Shown in pieces: positions 17,833-27,089 of a stretch of 49,641 nucleotides of DNA. Source of the DNA: Oerskovia enterophila (lineage in GTDB: Bacteria; Actinomycetota; Actinomycetes; Actinomycetales; Cellulomonadaceae). The notes under the pieces were generated by a model. That model did not search any database. It was not told where the DNA came from and was given only the letters and a program-made list of their open reading frames with translations. The stretch is from assembly GCF_001692445.1 (NCBI RefSeq), contig NZ_MAQA01000037.1, forward strand, positions 1 through 49,641, given 5' to 3'. Each line of letters begins with the position of its first letter. Within the stretch, counting starts at the first letter, position 1. The position numbers and the translations under genes are program-made.

Positions 17833-19746
17833 ATGCCCGACGACGCAGCCCCCTCCCCCGCAGAGCTCGCCGCACTGAAGGCCGCCGCCGCACAGGCAGC
17901 CGCCGAGGCGGCCGAGGCGAAGGCAGCCGCGGCCCAGGCCGCGCTCGAGGCGGCGCAGGCCGCTGCAGCCTCGTCGGCCCCGGAGGCGTCAGCCGCTGGC
18001 GCACCGTCGGGACCCGCCGACCCGACCAGGTCCGAGGCAACCGCCGAAGCGAGCGCCGCACCCGCGGACGCTCCGCCGTCGGGCACCTCCCCCGGGCCGC
18101 TCGAGGGGTACCCCGCCGAGGTCGCCGCGGGCTACGCCACCAAGGGCGGGACGCTCGCGCTCGGCGCGCTGCTCGAAGCGCCCGACCGGACGCCCGGCGA
18201 CCCCGTCCCACGCGCCGACGTCCAGGTCGGGTTCGCGCTCGCGATGCTCAACCGGCACGGGCTCGTCGCCGGGGCCACCGGCACGGGCAAGACCAAGACG
18301 CTGCAGGGCATGACCGAGGGACTCTCCGACGCCGGGGTGCCGACGTTCGTCGCCGACATCAAGGGCGACCTGTCCGGGCTCGCGGTGCCCGGCGCGAGCG
18401 GCGAGAAGATCCTCGAGCGGACCGCGAGCATCGGGCAGGACTGGAAGCCGACCACCTATCCGGTCGAGTTCTACTCGCTCGGCGGGCTCGGCAAGGGCAT
18501 CCCGATCCGGACGACCGTGAGCGACTTCGGGCCCCTGCTGCTGTCCAAGGTGCTCGGGCTCAACGACACGCAGGAGTCGAGCCTGGGCCTGATCTTCCAC
18601 TGGGCCGACACGCAGGGCCTCGCGCTGCTCGACCTCAAGGACCTGCAGTCGACCATCGCGTACCTCACCTCGGACGACGGCAAGGCCGAGCTCAAGGGCA
18701 TCGGCGGGCTGTCCGCGGCCACGGCCGGGGTCATCCTGCGCGAGATCGTGACGCTGCAGGCACAGGGGGCGGACGTGTTCTTCGGCGAGCCCGCGTTCGA
18801 CACGACCGAGCTCCTGCGCGTCGCGTCCGACGGCCGCGGCACCGTCTCGGCGCTCGAGCTGCCCGCCGTCCAGGACCGGCCCGCGCTCTTCTCGACGTTC
18901 CTCATGTGGCTGCTCGCGGACCTGTACCAGGACCTGCCCGAGGTCGGCGACCTCGACAAGCCCAAGCTCGTGTTCTTCTTCGACGAGGCGCACCTGCTCT
19001 TCACGGGCGCGTCCAAGGAGTTCCTCCAGCAGGTCGTGCAGACCGTGCGCCTCATCCGTTCCAAGGGCGTGGGCGTGTTCTTCGTGACGCAGAGCCCCAA
19101 GGACGTGCCCGCCGACGTCCTGGCTCAGCTCGGCAACCGGGTCCAGCACGCGCTGCGCGCCTTCACGCCCGACGACGCCGCGGCCCTGCGGGCGGCCGTG
19201 CGGACGTTCCCCACGTCGCCGTACGACCTGGAACAGCTGCTCCAGTCGCTCGGGACCGGCGAGGCCGTGGTCACGGTGCTGACCGAGAAGGGCGCCCCCA
19301 CGCCGGTCGCCTGGACCCGGGTCCGGGCGCCCCAGTCGTCCATGGAGCCGGCGCCCGAGACCGTGATCGACGGGATCGTGGCGGGGTCGCCGCTCGCCGC
19401 GCGGTACGCCGAGGCGGTCGACAACGAGTCGGCGTACGAGCTGCTCACCGCGCGCATTGCCGCGCAGCACGCCGCGGCCGAGCAGGCGGAGCTCGCCGAG
19501 CAGCTAGCCAAGGAGCAGGAGGCCGCCCAGAAGGAGGCCGACAAGGCGGCCAAGAAGCAGGCCGACGAGCTCGAGAAGATGCGCGCCAAGCTCGAACGGG
19601 ACGCGGCGCGCGCCGGGAGCGGGACGCGGACGAGCACGGCCCGGAAGTCGACCGCGTCGTCGGGGCTCGACAAGTTCCTGGGGTCGATGGCGACGCAGCT
19701 CGGCCGGGAGATCACGCGGACGGTGTTCGGGACGCGGCGGCGGTGA
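17833..19746 (+). CDS. HerA-like ATPase (DUF853, YjgR family)
   Basis: 637 residues. The ATPase core carries Walker A GATGTGKTKT, Walker B LVFFFDEAHLLF and FFVTQSPKDVP, the pattern of the DUF853/HerA-like FtsK-superfamily motor. Residues ~1-95 are an Ala/Glu-rich coiled coil followed by a Pro/Ser linker. A second Ala/Glu/Lys coiled coil lies near 555-605, before a basic C-terminus. Cellular role unproven; relatives are thought to be hexameric DNA translocases, but no NurA nuclease is adjacent. I took the ATG at 17833 because the frame upstream overlaps the divergent degV promoter. Confidence 0.88.
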   Translation: MPDDAAPSPAELAALKAAAAQAAAEAAEAKAAAAQAALEAAQAAAASSAPEASAAGAPSGPADPTRSEATAEASAAPADAPPSGTSPGPLEGYPAEVAAGYATKGGTLALGALLEAPDRTPGDPVPRADVQVGFALAMLNRHGLVAGATGTGKTKTLQGMTEGLSDAGVPTFVADIKGDLSGLAVPGASGEKILERTASIGQDWKPTTYPVEFYSLGGLGKGIPIRTTVSDFGPLLLSKVLGLNDTQESSLGLIFHWADTQGLALLDLKDLQSTIAYLTSDDGKAELKGIGGLSAATAGVILREIVTLQAQGADVFFGEPAFDTTELLRVASDGRGTVSALELPAVQDRPALFSTFLMWLLADLYQDLPEVGDLDKPKLVFFFDEAHLLFTGASKEFLQQVVQTVRLIRSKGVGVFFVTQSPKDVPADVLAQLGNRVQHALRAFTPDDAAALRAAVRTFPTSPYDLEQLLQSLGTGEAVVTVLTEKGAPTPVAWTRVRAPQSSMEPAPETVIDGIVAGSPLAARYAEAVDNESAYELLTARIAAQHAAAEQAELAEQLAKEQEAAQKEADKAAKKQADELEKMRAKLERDAARAGSGTRTSTARKSTASSGLDKFLGSMATQLGREITRTVFGTRRR

Positions 19747-19766
19747 GCCCAGGGCTCCCCGGCCCG

Positions 19767-19828
19767 CCGTCGAGTGCGTGATTCGGCTGCGACACGCCCG
19801 GCGAGTCGCAGCCGAATCATGCACTCAA
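19767..19828. repeat. Palindromic repeat copy A (bracketing the DUF559 gene)
   Basis: 62 bp that match copy B (20801-20862) at 60 positions, in the same orientation. The core is an inverted repeat with 22-nt arms, 19772-19793 (starts GAGTGCGTGATT, ends GGCTGCGAC) and 19805-19826, around an 11-nt centre ACGCCCGGCGA; one G-T pair breaks perfection. It lies between the convergent HerA-like and DUF559 genes, contains most of the DUF559 stop codon (19825-19827), and could also act as a bidirectional terminator. Confidence 0.9.
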
Positions 19829-20736
19829 CGGGCCAAGGCCGCCCGCACCCGCCGGATGAACCTCTCGGGGTGTCGCATCACGTCGTCGGCCGTGACCGTG
19901 ATGATCAACCAGCCCGCCTCCTCGAGCCGCTGTCGACGCTCGACGTCACGTCGCCACGTCCCGGGGTCGGTGCGGTGGACGTCCCCGTCGTACTCGATCG
20001 CGATCCGGAGCGCCGGGTAGGACATGTCCGGGAGGGCGAGGAAAGATCCCGCCCGGTCCAGGGCGGGCACGTTGACCTCCGGGCACGGCAGCCCTGCGTC
20101 GACCAGGATCATCCGGGTCCGCGACTCCATCGACGAGTCGGTTCCGCCGACGACGTGCTCGATCGCCACCCGCGACGCCGCAAGTCCCCGCATCCTGTGG
20201 CTGCTCCCGAGGAGCCTGCGCATCTCGACGACCGAGGTCGCAGGGTCCTTCCGGCGTGTCATGGCGTCTCCGAGGACGACCAGCTCGTTCACGCTCAGCC
20301 CGTGCGAGAGGTGCAGCCACGTCTGCGCCGGAGTGGTGACCGGGATCCCGTGCCACGTCGTGACGGCGAGAGCCGGTTGGGTGCAGGTGTGAGCCACCAG
20401 GTCGTCGCGCTGCGGTCGCAGGTCCCTGCGTGGCACGACGACGTGCAGCCGCTCCCCCGGCCCACCACCCGCCTCGGCCGACGACCGGTCCAGCCGCCAG
20501 GGCACCTCGATCCCGAGGAGCCGTAGTGCCGTGACGTGGCTGAACGCCGCAGCGGACGGCAGGATCTCGAGCGCAGCCCGGCACCGAGCGGCGATGCCGT
20601 CGATGCTGCCCGCCGGTACGCGGACGCCGCGGGTCGGGGCCTCCCACCAGGGCCGACCGAGCTCGTGGCGTGTCAGTCCGTGGCTCGCGGCGTCCCGCGA
20701 CCGGAGCACGACGGACGGCACCTGAGGGTTCGACAT
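19825..20736 (-). CDS. DUF559 (Vsr-like, PD-(D/E)XK) endonuclease-domain protein
   Basis: 303 residues. The N-terminal ~45 residues resemble the winged-helix start of AbiEi-type proteins (GLTRHELGRPWWEAPTRGVRVP). The C-terminal ~90 are DUF559: LRIAIEYDGDVHRTD, then DVERRQRLEEAGWLIITVTADDV, with Glu and Asp-Gly-x-x-His as likely catalytic residues of the Vsr/PD-(D/E)XK fold. Such proteins are numerous in actinobacteria and their job is unproven. The ATG at 20736 is preferred over an in-frame upstream extension that runs into the palindrome. The gene is bracketed by repeat copies A and B, and its stop lies in copy A. Confidence 0.8.
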   Translation of the reverse strand: MSNPQVPSVVLRSRDAASHGLTRHELGRPWWEAPTRGVRVPAGSIDGIAARCRAALEILPSAAAFSHVTALRLLGIEVPWRLDRSSAEAGGGPGERLHVVVPRRDLRPQRDDLVAHTCTQPALAVTTWHGIPVTTPAQTWLHLSHGLSVNELVVLGDAMTRRKDPATSVVEMRRLLGSSHRMRGLAASRVAIEHVVGGTDSSMESRTRMILVDAGLPCPEVNVPALDRAGSFLALPDMSYPALRIAIEYDGDVHRTDPGTWRRDVERRQRLEEAGWLIITVTADDVMRHPERFIRRVRAALAR

Positions 20737-20800
20737 GCCGCCACGATGCCGCCTTTCGCACGCCCAGGGGTGGGTCATGCGGTCATCTGTGGACAACCTG

Positions 20801-20862
20801 CCGTCGAGTGCGTGATCCGGCTGCGACACGCCCGGCGAGTCGCAGCCGAATCACGCACTCAA
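20801..20862. repeat. Palindromic repeat copy B (bracketing the DUF559 gene)
   Basis: Direct copy of 19767-19828 with two differences in 62 bp (T/C changes in each arm). Arms 20806-20827 and 20839-20860, centre 20828-20838. It lies 64 bp upstream of the DUF559 start and 10 bp beyond the leuS stop, where it could terminate leuS transcription. The distance between copies A and B is 1,034 bp. Confidence 0.9.
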
Positions 20863-20872
20863 GCGACGAACG

Positions 20873-23833
20873 TCAGGCCGGGACCACGTTCACGAGCTTG
20901 GGCGCCCGCACGATCACCGTGCGGATCCCGCGCCCGTCGAGCGTGCGCTGCACGTTCGCGTCCGCCAGGGCCAGCTCACGCAGCTCGTCGTCCCCGATCG
21001 AGGGCGAGACCTCGAGCCGGCTGCGGACCTTGCCCTGGACCTGCACGACGCACGTCACGGTGTCCTCGACCAGGTACTCGTCGAGCGCGACCGGGAAGGG
21101 CTCGTGCGCGAGCGACTGCGGGTGACCGAGCCGGGACCACAGCTCCTCCGCGATGTGCGGCGCGATGGGCGCGACCATGAGGATCAGCGGCTCGATCGCC
21201 TCGCGGGGCACCCGGTCCAGGCCCGTGAGGTGGTTGTTGAGCGCGATGAGCTTGGCGATCGCCGTGTTGGAGCGCATGTGCTCCATCTCGACGCGCACGT
21301 CGGCGATGGTGCGGTGGACCAGGCGCAGGGTCGCGACCTCCGCGGGCTCCTCCGAGACCGTCGTCTCGCCCGAGTCCTCGGACACGACGTTGCGCCACAG
21401 CCGCTGCAGGAAGCGCTGCGAGCCGACGACCGCGCGCGTGTCCCAGGGGCGCGACAGGTCGAGCGGTCCCATGGACATCTCGTACACGCGGAACGTGTCG
21501 GCGCCGTAGGCCTCGTACATGTCGTCGGGCGTCACGACGTTCTTGAGCGACTTGCCCATCTTCCCGTACTCACGGTTGACGGGCTCGCCCTTCCACAGGT
21601 ACCGGACCTCATCGCCGCTGCTCTCCTCGACGACCTCTTCCGCGGGCACGTACGCGCCACGCGAGTCGGTGTACGCATAGGCCTGCACATAGCCCTGGTT
21701 GAAGAGCTTGTGGAACGGCTCGGTGCTGGTCACGTGCCCCAGGTCCAGGAGCACCTTGTGCCAGAAGCGCGCGTAGAGCAGGTGCAGCACGGCGTGCTCG
21801 ACGCCGCCCACGTACAGGTCGACACCGCCCGCGGGCCCGGCCGTGGCGTTGTGCCCGGGGCCGGTCCAGTACTTCTCGAGCTCGGGCGAGGCCATGTGCT
21901 CGGTATCCGCCGGGTCGAGGTAGCGCAGGTAGTACCAGCACGACCCTGCCCAGTTGGGCATGGTGTTGGTGTCGCGGCGGTAGGTCTTGGGGCCGTCGCC
22001 CAGGTCGAGCGTGACGTTGACCCAGTCCTCGTTGCGGCCCAGCGGCGGCTCGGGCGAGGAGTCGGCGTCGTCCGGCTCGTAGGTGCGCGGCGAGTAGTCC
22101 GGGACCTCGGGGAGGTTGACGGGCAGCAGCGAGTCCGGCAGCGCGATGGGCTGGTCGTTCTCGTCGTAGACGATGGGGAACGGCTCGCCCCAGTAGCGCT
22201 GACGGCTGAAGAGCCAGTCGCGCAGGCGGTAGGTCACGGTGCCGCTGCCGATGCCCTTGGCCTCGAGCCACTCGATCATGGCGCGCTTGGCGTCGGGCAC
22301 GCTCAGGCCGTCGAGCGAGATCTCGTCGTTGGACGAGTTGACGATCTCGCCGTCGCCGGTCCAGGCGCCCTCGTGGTCCTCGGGGGCCGCGACCGTGCGG
22401 ACCACGGGCAGCTCGAAGGCCTCGGCGAACGCGTGGTCGCGCTCGTCGCCGCCGGGGACCGCCATGATGGCGCCCGTGCCGTAGCCCATGAGGACGTAGT
22501 CCGCGGTGAACACGGGGATGAGCACACCGTTGACGGGGTTCACGGCGAGGTGGCCCGTGAACACGCCGGTCTTCTTGCCCGCGTCGGCCTGGCGCTCGAC
22601 CGCGGTCTTGGCGGCGGCCTCCTTGCGGTAGGCCGCGACGGCGTCGATCGGGGTCGCGTGCCCGCCGGTCCAGACGTCGTGCGTGCCGTCGGGCCACTCG
22701 GCCGGGACCTCGTCGAGCAGCGGGTGCTCGGGCGAGACGACCATGAACGTCGCGCCGAACAGGGTGTCGGGGCGCGTCGTGAAGACCTCGACGTCGCCGA
22801 CGGGGCTGCTCCCGCCGATCGCACCGTCGATCGCGAAGCGCACGGTGGCGCCCTCGCTGCGACCGATCCAGTTGCGCTGCATCGACTTGACCTTCTCCGG
22901 CCAGTCGATGAGGTCCAGGTCGTCGGCCAGGCGGTCCGCGTACGCCGTGATGCGCATGTTCCACTGGCGCAGGCTGCGCTGGAAGACGGGGAAGTTGCCG
23001 CGCTCGGAGCGACCGTCGGACGTGACCTCCTCGTTCGCGAGCACGGTGCCCAGGCCCGGCGCCCAGTTCACGGGCGACTCGGACACGTAGGCCAGGCGCT
23101 GCGGGTCGATCACGGCGCGCTGCGCGACGCGGTCGAGGTCATCCCAGCGGGTGCCCTCGGGGTGGCCGGGGACGGCACGCGTACCCGCGGCGTACTCGGC
23201 CACGAGCTCGGTGATGGGGCGCGCACGGCCCGTGCCGCCGTCGGGACGCTCGGCGTCCTCGTCGTACCAGGCCTCGAAGATCTGCAGGAAGATCCACTGG
23301 GTCCAGCGGATGTACTCGGGGTCGATCGTCGCGAACGAGCGGCGCGAGTCGTGCCCCAGGCCGAGGCGGCGCAGCTGGCGCTTCATGTTGGCCATGTTGG
23401 CCTCGGTCGTGACGCGCGGGTGCTGACCGGTCTGCACCGCGAACTGCTCGGCGGGCAGGCCGAACGCGTCGTAGCCCAGCGCGTGCAGCACGTTGTCGCC
23501 ACACATGCGTCGGAAGCGTCCGACGACGTCGGTCGCGATGTACCCGAGCGGGTGGCCCACGTGCAGGCCCGCGCCCGAAGGGTACGGGAACATGTCCATG
23601 ATGAAGTACGGCGAGCGGCCGTCGGCGTGCCTGCCCTCGCCGTCGGTGAGGTGCCCCGAGGGGTTGGCCGCGAAGAACGTGCCGCGCTCCTCCCACGCGT
23701 CCTGCCACCGGAGCTCGATGTCCTGCGCGAGGGCGGGCGTGTAGCGGTGGGAGGTCGTCTCGAGCGAGGCCGCGGGGGCGGTGTGCGCGGACTCGGCGGG
23801 GTTCTCGGGGGCGGGGTTCTCTGGCGTGCTCAC
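20873..23833 (-). CDS. leuS: Leucyl-tRNA synthetase
   Basis: 986 residues, class I synthetase that charges tRNA-Leu. The HIGH motif is HVGH (91-94) within the PYPSGAGL context; the KMSKS motif is KMGKS (758-762). Between them lies the CP1 editing domain with [16 protein letters not shown]. The C-terminal anticodon-binding and C-terminal domains end in [11 protein letters not shown]. The Ser-to-Gly change in KMSKS is common in actinobacterial LeuRS. The N-terminus has a ~27-residue Pro/Ala/Glu extension. A -10 box TAAACT ends 6 nt before the GTG, so the message seems leaderless; I see no T-box. Confidence 0.97.
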   Translation of the reverse strand: MSTPENPAPENPAESAHTAPAASLETTSHRYTPALAQDIELRWQDAWEERGTFFAANPSGHLTDGEGRHADGRSPYFIMDMFPYPSGAGLHVGHPLGYIATDVVGRFRRMCGDNVLHALGYDAFGLPAEQFAVQTGQHPRVTTEANMANMKRQLRRLGLGHDSRRSFATIDPEYIRWTQWIFLQIFEAWYDEDAERPDGGTGRARPITELVAEYAAGTRAVPGHPEGTRWDDLDRVAQRAVIDPQRLAYVSESPVNWAPGLGTVLANEEVTSDGRSERGNFPVFQRSLRQWNMRITAYADRLADDLDLIDWPEKVKSMQRNWIGRSEGATVRFAIDGAIGGSSPVGDVEVFTTRPDTLFGATFMVVSPEHPLLDEVPAEWPDGTHDVWTGGHATPIDAVAAYRKEAAAKTAVERQADAGKKTGVFTGHLAVNPVNGVLIPVFTADYVLMGYGTGAIMAVPGGDERDHAFAEAFELPVVRTVAAPEDHEGAWTGDGEIVNSSNDEISLDGLSVPDAKRAMIEWLEAKGIGSGTVTYRLRDWLFSRQRYWGEPFPIVYDENDQPIALPDSLLPVNLPEVPDYSPRTYEPDDADSSPEPPLGRNEDWVNVTLDLGDGPKTYRRDTNTMPNWAGSCWYYLRYLDPADTEHMASPELEKYWTGPGHNATAGPAGGVDLYVGGVEHAVLHLLYARFWHKVLLDLGHVTSTEPFHKLFNQGYVQAYAYTDSRGAYVPAEEVVEESSGDEVRYLWKGEPVNREYGKMGKSLKNVVTPDDMYEAYGADTFRVYEMSMGPLDLSRPWDTRAVVGSQRFLQRLWRNVVSEDSGETTVSEEPAEVATLRLVHRTIADVRVEMEHMRSNTAIAKLIALNNHLTGLDRVPREAIEPLILMVAPIAPHIAEELWSRLGHPQSLAHEPFPVALDEYLVEDTVTCVVQVQGKVRSRLEVSPSIGDDELRELALADANVQRTLDGRGIRTVIVRAPKLVNVVPA

Positions 23834-23839
23834 CCCGCG

Positions 23840-23845
23840 AGTTTA
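23840..23845 (-). promoter_or_regulatory. Candidate -10 box (TAAACT) of leuS
   Basis: TAAACT on the minus strand is separated by six bases (CGCGGG) from the GTG at 23833, the spacing of a leaderless promoter. No Shine-Dalgarno is present. Confidence 0.5.
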
Positions 23846-23999
23846 CCGTTCGGCACGGGGGCGCCCGGCAGCGTCTTCGCTGCTGGGCACGGGGTGCTCC
23901 GGTCGCCGCCCGCCGGGGTGTGACCGGCCCGACGGCGCAGCGCACCCCGCGCTACCCGGTCGCCGTCCGTTCGGGTCTCCCGGGCGAGCGGGGGCGGGT

Positions 24000-24033
24000 C
24001 ACCGGGCCGGTGGTGCCGGCCACCGGCCCGGTG
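24000..24033 (-). terminator. Hairpin downstream of the VKOR gene
   Basis: Perfect 14-bp stem: CACCGGGCCGGTGG (24000-24013) and its complement (24020-24033), loop TGCCGG. It sits 55 bp past the VKOR stop. It cannot serve leuS, which starts to its left and runs away from it. Confidence 0.7.
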
Positions 24034-24087
24034 GGTTCTGGACCTGTCAGGTGCTGCCGAGGGCCGTCCGGCCCCTCCGGCCGCCGA

Positions 24088-24777
24088 TCAGGTGCTCTGG
24101 AGGTAGGTGACGATCGTGGGGCCCATCTCCAGGAAGACCCAGGCCACGAGGAGGACGTACATCACGGCGAGCAGGATCCCGCGGTTGTCGACGACCAGCC
24201 GCTTCGCGCCCTCGCCGACCGGGAGGTACCCCTCCTGCACGGCGTGCACGACCTGGTACCAGAACAGCGGGATCATCGCGGCCCACACGACCATGCAGAA
24301 GGGGCAGAGCACGACGAGCACGTAGAGGCTCGTCCACACGAGGAAGACGATGAGCCCTATCGCGACCGTCGTGACGGCGAGCATCGTGAGCCAGAACCAG
24401 CGCGGCAGACGCGCACCGGTCAGCACCACGACGCCGATCGTCATGACCACGGGGAACGCCGCGACCCCGAGGTAGGGGTTGGGGAACCCGAGCAGGGTGC
24501 CCTGCCACGACGCCATCGCGGGACCACAGTCGAGGAACGGGTTGAGCGAGCACGACGCGACGTGGTTCGGGTCGACGAGCTTGAGGTACTTCTCGATCGC
24601 GAGCCAGGCGGCGCCGACCAGGCCGACCGCGCCCGCCACCACGAGGACCCACCCGAAGGCTCGGGTCGAGAGGTTCTTGGCGTCGACGTCGGGCAGCCCT
24701 GCGGCTGCGTCCGGGCGCTGCGCGCGGGGCGCCGGGGTGCGCCCGGCACGGGAAGGACGGGTGGGGCTCTCGCTCAC
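24088..24777 (-). CDS. Vitamin K epoxide reductase (VKOR) family membrane protein
   Basis: 229 residues with a ~40-residue cytoplasmic tail and 5 TM helices. VKOR proteins re-oxidise a DsbA-like partner and pass electrons to menaquinone, driving disulfide formation outside the cell. The shuttle pair is Cys76 and Cys84 (CSLNPFLDC) and the active-site pair is Cys158-Pro-Phe-Cys161, so all four key cysteines are present. There is no fused thioredoxin domain; the partner DsbA-like protein must be elsewhere. The GTG start has AGGAG seven bases upstream. Own terminator downstream; 102 bp from the MFS gene. Confidence 0.92.
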   Translation of the reverse strand: MSESPTRPSRAGRTPAPRAQRPDAAAGLPDVDAKNLSTRAFGWVLVVAGAVGLVGAAWLAIEKYLKLVDPNHVASCSLNPFLDCGPAMASWQGTLLGFPNPYLGVAAFPVVMTIGVVVLTGARLPRWFWLTMLAVTTVAIGLIVFLVWTSLYVLVVLCPFCMVVWAAMIPLFWYQVVHAVQEGYLPVGEGAKRLVVDNRGILLAVMYVLLVAWVFLEMGPTIVTYLQST

Positions 24778-24879
24778 GAACCGCTCCTGGAGGTCTGCGT
24801 GTGCACTTCCGGCACACAGGTGGGCCCAAGGTACCGGCGAACTCTGAGGTTTGACTGGAGGTCTCGCCGGTCCGTCACC

Positions 24880-26190
24880 TCAGGACGCGGCGACCGTCTC
24901 CTCGACGGGCGCGTCTGCCGGGACCACGTCCTCGCGGACGTGCTGGCGACCGAAGGCCACGATGATCGCGAGCCCCACGAGCGTCAGCGCGAGCCCTGTC
25001 CAGGCCGGGGCGAGGTAGCCCCAGCCCGCGGCGATCACGAGACCGCCGAGGAACGCCCCGTTGGCGTTGCCCACGTTGAGCGCCGAGTGGCACAGCGCGG
25101 CGCCGAGCGAGGGGGCGTCCGGTGAGAGGTCCATGAGGCGGGTCTGGAGCGCGAGCCCCAGGATCTGGGAGGTCACGCCCAGCAGGAACAGGGCCGCGAC
25201 CGCGGGCACGGGGCTCTGGCCCGTGAGCGCGAACGCGACGAGGGCCGTGGCCGTGGACCCGAACCCGATCCAGACCGTGCGCATGACGTCCTTGTCCGCG
25301 AGCCTGCCCCCGACGACCGTCCCGAGCGTCATGCCCAGGCCGAAGATCGCGAGCACCACCGGGACCACGCCGAGCGAGAGCCCGGTGACCTCGGTCATGG
25401 TCGGGGCGACGTAGGAGTAGACCGCGAACATGCCGCCGAACCCGATCGCCCCACCCACGAAGCTGATCCAGAGCGCGCCGTTCTTGAGCGCCGCGAGCTC
25501 CTGGCCCACGCTCGACCCGGTGTCGCCGGACCCGGCCGGGACCCAGCGCCACAGGGCAAGGAGCGTGATCCCGCCCAGGACGCCGATGAGCACGAACGCC
25601 GCGCGCCACCCGAGCACCTGCCCGGCGTAGGTCGAGAGCGGCACGCCCACGACGTTCGCGACGGTCAGCCCCGTCATCATCATGGCGACGGCGTGGCCGC
25701 GGCGTCCGGGGCCCGCCACGGCGGCCCCGACGGCCGCCCCGACGCCGAAGAACGCACCGTGCGGCAGTCCGGCGAAGAACCGGCCCGCGATGAGCCACTC
25801 GAGGCTGGGGGCCGCGGCGGACAGCACGTTGCCGAGCGTGTAGGCGAGCATGAGGCCCACGAGGAGCTTCTTGCGCGAGACGCGCGCGGCGAGCACGGTC
25901 AGGAGCGGCGCGCCGACCACGACGCCCACGGCGTAGGCCGTGATCGCGTGCCCGGTCAGGGGGATGGAGGCGTCGAACGCGGTCGCGATGTCGGGCAGCA
26001 GGCCCATGGTCGCGAACTCGGTGGTGCCGATCGTGAAGCCGCCCACGGCGAGCGCGAGCAGCGCGAGGCCCGCGGTCCGGGTGCCGCGGGGTGCACCGCC
26101 GGTGCGTGCCCGACGGCGGGGCGCGCCCGGGACGGGCGCGTCGGAGCGGGTGTCGGTCGTCCCGGGCAGGCCGGTGCTGTCGACGGTCAA
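24880..26190 (-). CDS. MFS transporter, AraJ/DHA1-type exporter
   Basis: 436 residues with 12 predicted TM helices. Family marks: TIGTTEFATMGLLPDIA in TM1, the motif-A region ARVSRKKLL, and GRFFAGLPHGAFFGVGA in TM4. These belong to the AraJ/YdhP group of proton-driven exporters for small molecules such as sugars or drugs; the substrate is unknown. I chose a TTG start at 26190 because GAAGGGGG lies just upstream and the frame before it is short and arginine-rich; an in-frame upstream extension of 21 codons is the alternative. Confidence 0.8.
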   Translation of the reverse strand: MTVDSTGLPGTTDTRSDAPVPGAPRRRARTGGAPRGTRTAGLALLALAVGGFTIGTTEFATMGLLPDIATAFDASIPLTGHAITAYAVGVVVGAPLLTVLAARVSRKKLLVGLMLAYTLGNVLSAAAPSLEWLIAGRFFAGLPHGAFFGVGAAVGAAVAGPGRRGHAVAMMMTGLTVANVVGVPLSTYAGQVLGWRAAFVLIGVLGGITLLALWRWVPAGSGDTGSSVGQELAALKNGALWISFVGGAIGFGGMFAVYSYVAPTMTEVTGLSLGVVPVVLAIFGLGMTLGTVVGGRLADKDVMRTVWIGFGSTATALVAFALTGQSPVPAVAALFLLGVTSQILGLALQTRLMDLSPDAPSLGAALCHSALNVGNANGAFLGGLVIAAGWGYLAPAWTGLALTLVGLAIIVAFGRQHVREDVVPADAPVEETVAAS

Positions 26191-26221
26191 GGCGCCCCCT
26201 TCAAGGGTGTCGTTGCAAGGA

Positions 26222-26235
26222 TCGAATCGTTTCGA
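26222..26235. promoter_or_regulatory. Short inverted repeat upstream of the MFS gene
   Basis: TCGAA (26222-26226), four bases, then TTCGA (26231-26235), about 32 bp before the TTG start and in an AT-richer patch. It could be an operator; no regulator is identified. Confidence 0.25.
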
Positions 26236-26282
26236 ACGCAGCGCCGGCGCCATCGGCAGCGTGATGCGGGAAGACCGTCAGT

Positions 26283-26987
26283 CTAGACCGGGGCGGAGTC
26301 CGTGGCGAGAGGCGCGGGCACGACCCACACACGCGACGCCGCCGGCAGTCCCAGGTGGACCGGGCTCGCGTCGCTCCCCCACGTGATCGCCATGGTGCCC
26401 GCGTACTCGCGCCGCTCGTGCACGCGGACCTCGGCGTCGAGGCCCAGGCCCAGCTCGGCCAGGTAGCGCAACACGTCCGGGTCCGAGTCCGAGATCCGCG
26501 CCACGACCGCGCACGCCCCCGCGTCGAGCTCCGAGAGCCGGATCGCCGCCGGACGCGGGACGAACCCGGACGCCGTGGGGATCGGGTCGCCGTGCGGGTC
26601 GCGCGTGGGATGGCCGAGCAGGGCGTCGATGCGGTCGAGCATCAGGTCCGAGACCGCGTGCTCGAGCACCTCGGCCTCGTCGTGGACCTCGTCCCACGAG
26701 TAGCCCAGCTCCGAGACCAGGTACGTCTCGAGGATCCGGTGCCGACGGACCATCGCGACCGCGTGCGATCGCCCGAGGTCCGTGAGCTCGATCGCACCGT
26801 AGCGCGCGTGCACCAGGAGCCCCTGCGACGACAGGCGGCGCACGGTCTCCGAGACGGTCGAGGCCCCGACGCCGAGCCGGTCCGCGAGGAGCTTGGTGGT
26901 CACCGGCTCGTCGGACCACTCCTGCGCGGACCACACCACCTTGAGGTAGTCCTGGGCGACGGAGGTCAGGTCGAGGGGATGGTCCAC
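26283..26987 (-). CDS. mntR: DtxR/MntR-family metal-responsive repressor, manganese type
   Basis: About 234 residues: winged helix (TTKLLADRLGVGASTVSETVRRL), dimerisation/metal domain (HRILETYLVSELGYSWDEVHDEAEVLEHAV) and a C-terminal FeoA/SH3-like domain. At the position of DtxR Met10 there is Asp (AQDYL), and at DtxR Cys102 there is Glu (HDEAEVLEH), as in Mn-sensing MntR (Asp8, Glu99). This points to manganese. It follows the metal ABC transporter by ~100 bp and probably represses it. Two GTGs are possible (26996, 26987); I prefer 26987, which stands 7 nt after a TAGAGT -10 box. Confidence 0.85.
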   Translation of the reverse strand: MDHPLDLTSVAQDYLKVVWSAQEWSDEPVTTKLLADRLGVGASTVSETVRRLSSQGLLVHARYGAIELTDLGRSHAVAMVRRHRILETYLVSELGYSWDEVHDEAEVLEHAVSDLMLDRIDALLGHPTRDPHGDPIPTASGFVPRPAAIRLSELDAGACAVVARISDSDPDVLRYLAELGLGLDAEVRVHERREYAGTMAITWGSDASPVHLGLPAASRVWVVPAPLATDSAPV

Positions 26988-26994
26988 GGCGCCC

Positions 26995-27000
26995 ACTCTA
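26995..27000 (-). promoter_or_regulatory. Candidate -10 box (TAGAGT) of mntR
   Basis: TAGAGT on the minus strand ends 7 nt before the GTG at 26987. It suggests that mntR has its own leaderless promoter as well as read-through from the transporter. Confidence 0.4.
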
Positions 27001-27089
27001 TTTCACGGCCCTCCCCCGGGGCCGGGAGGACCGAGGTCCGGACGCCGGCGCGCACCCGGCGCCCGCCCCCTCGCCACACCCCGGTCACC

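Noticed and set aside
20788-20796. TTGTCCACA on the minus strand, a match to a DnaA box
   Set aside because: A single box with no cluster, AT-rich region or dnaA/dnaN nearby; it cannot be called an origin.
21104-23923. A 939-codon open frame opposite leuS
   Set aside because: It is the GC-driven shadow of leuS with Val/Arg/Leu-rich content and no family motif.
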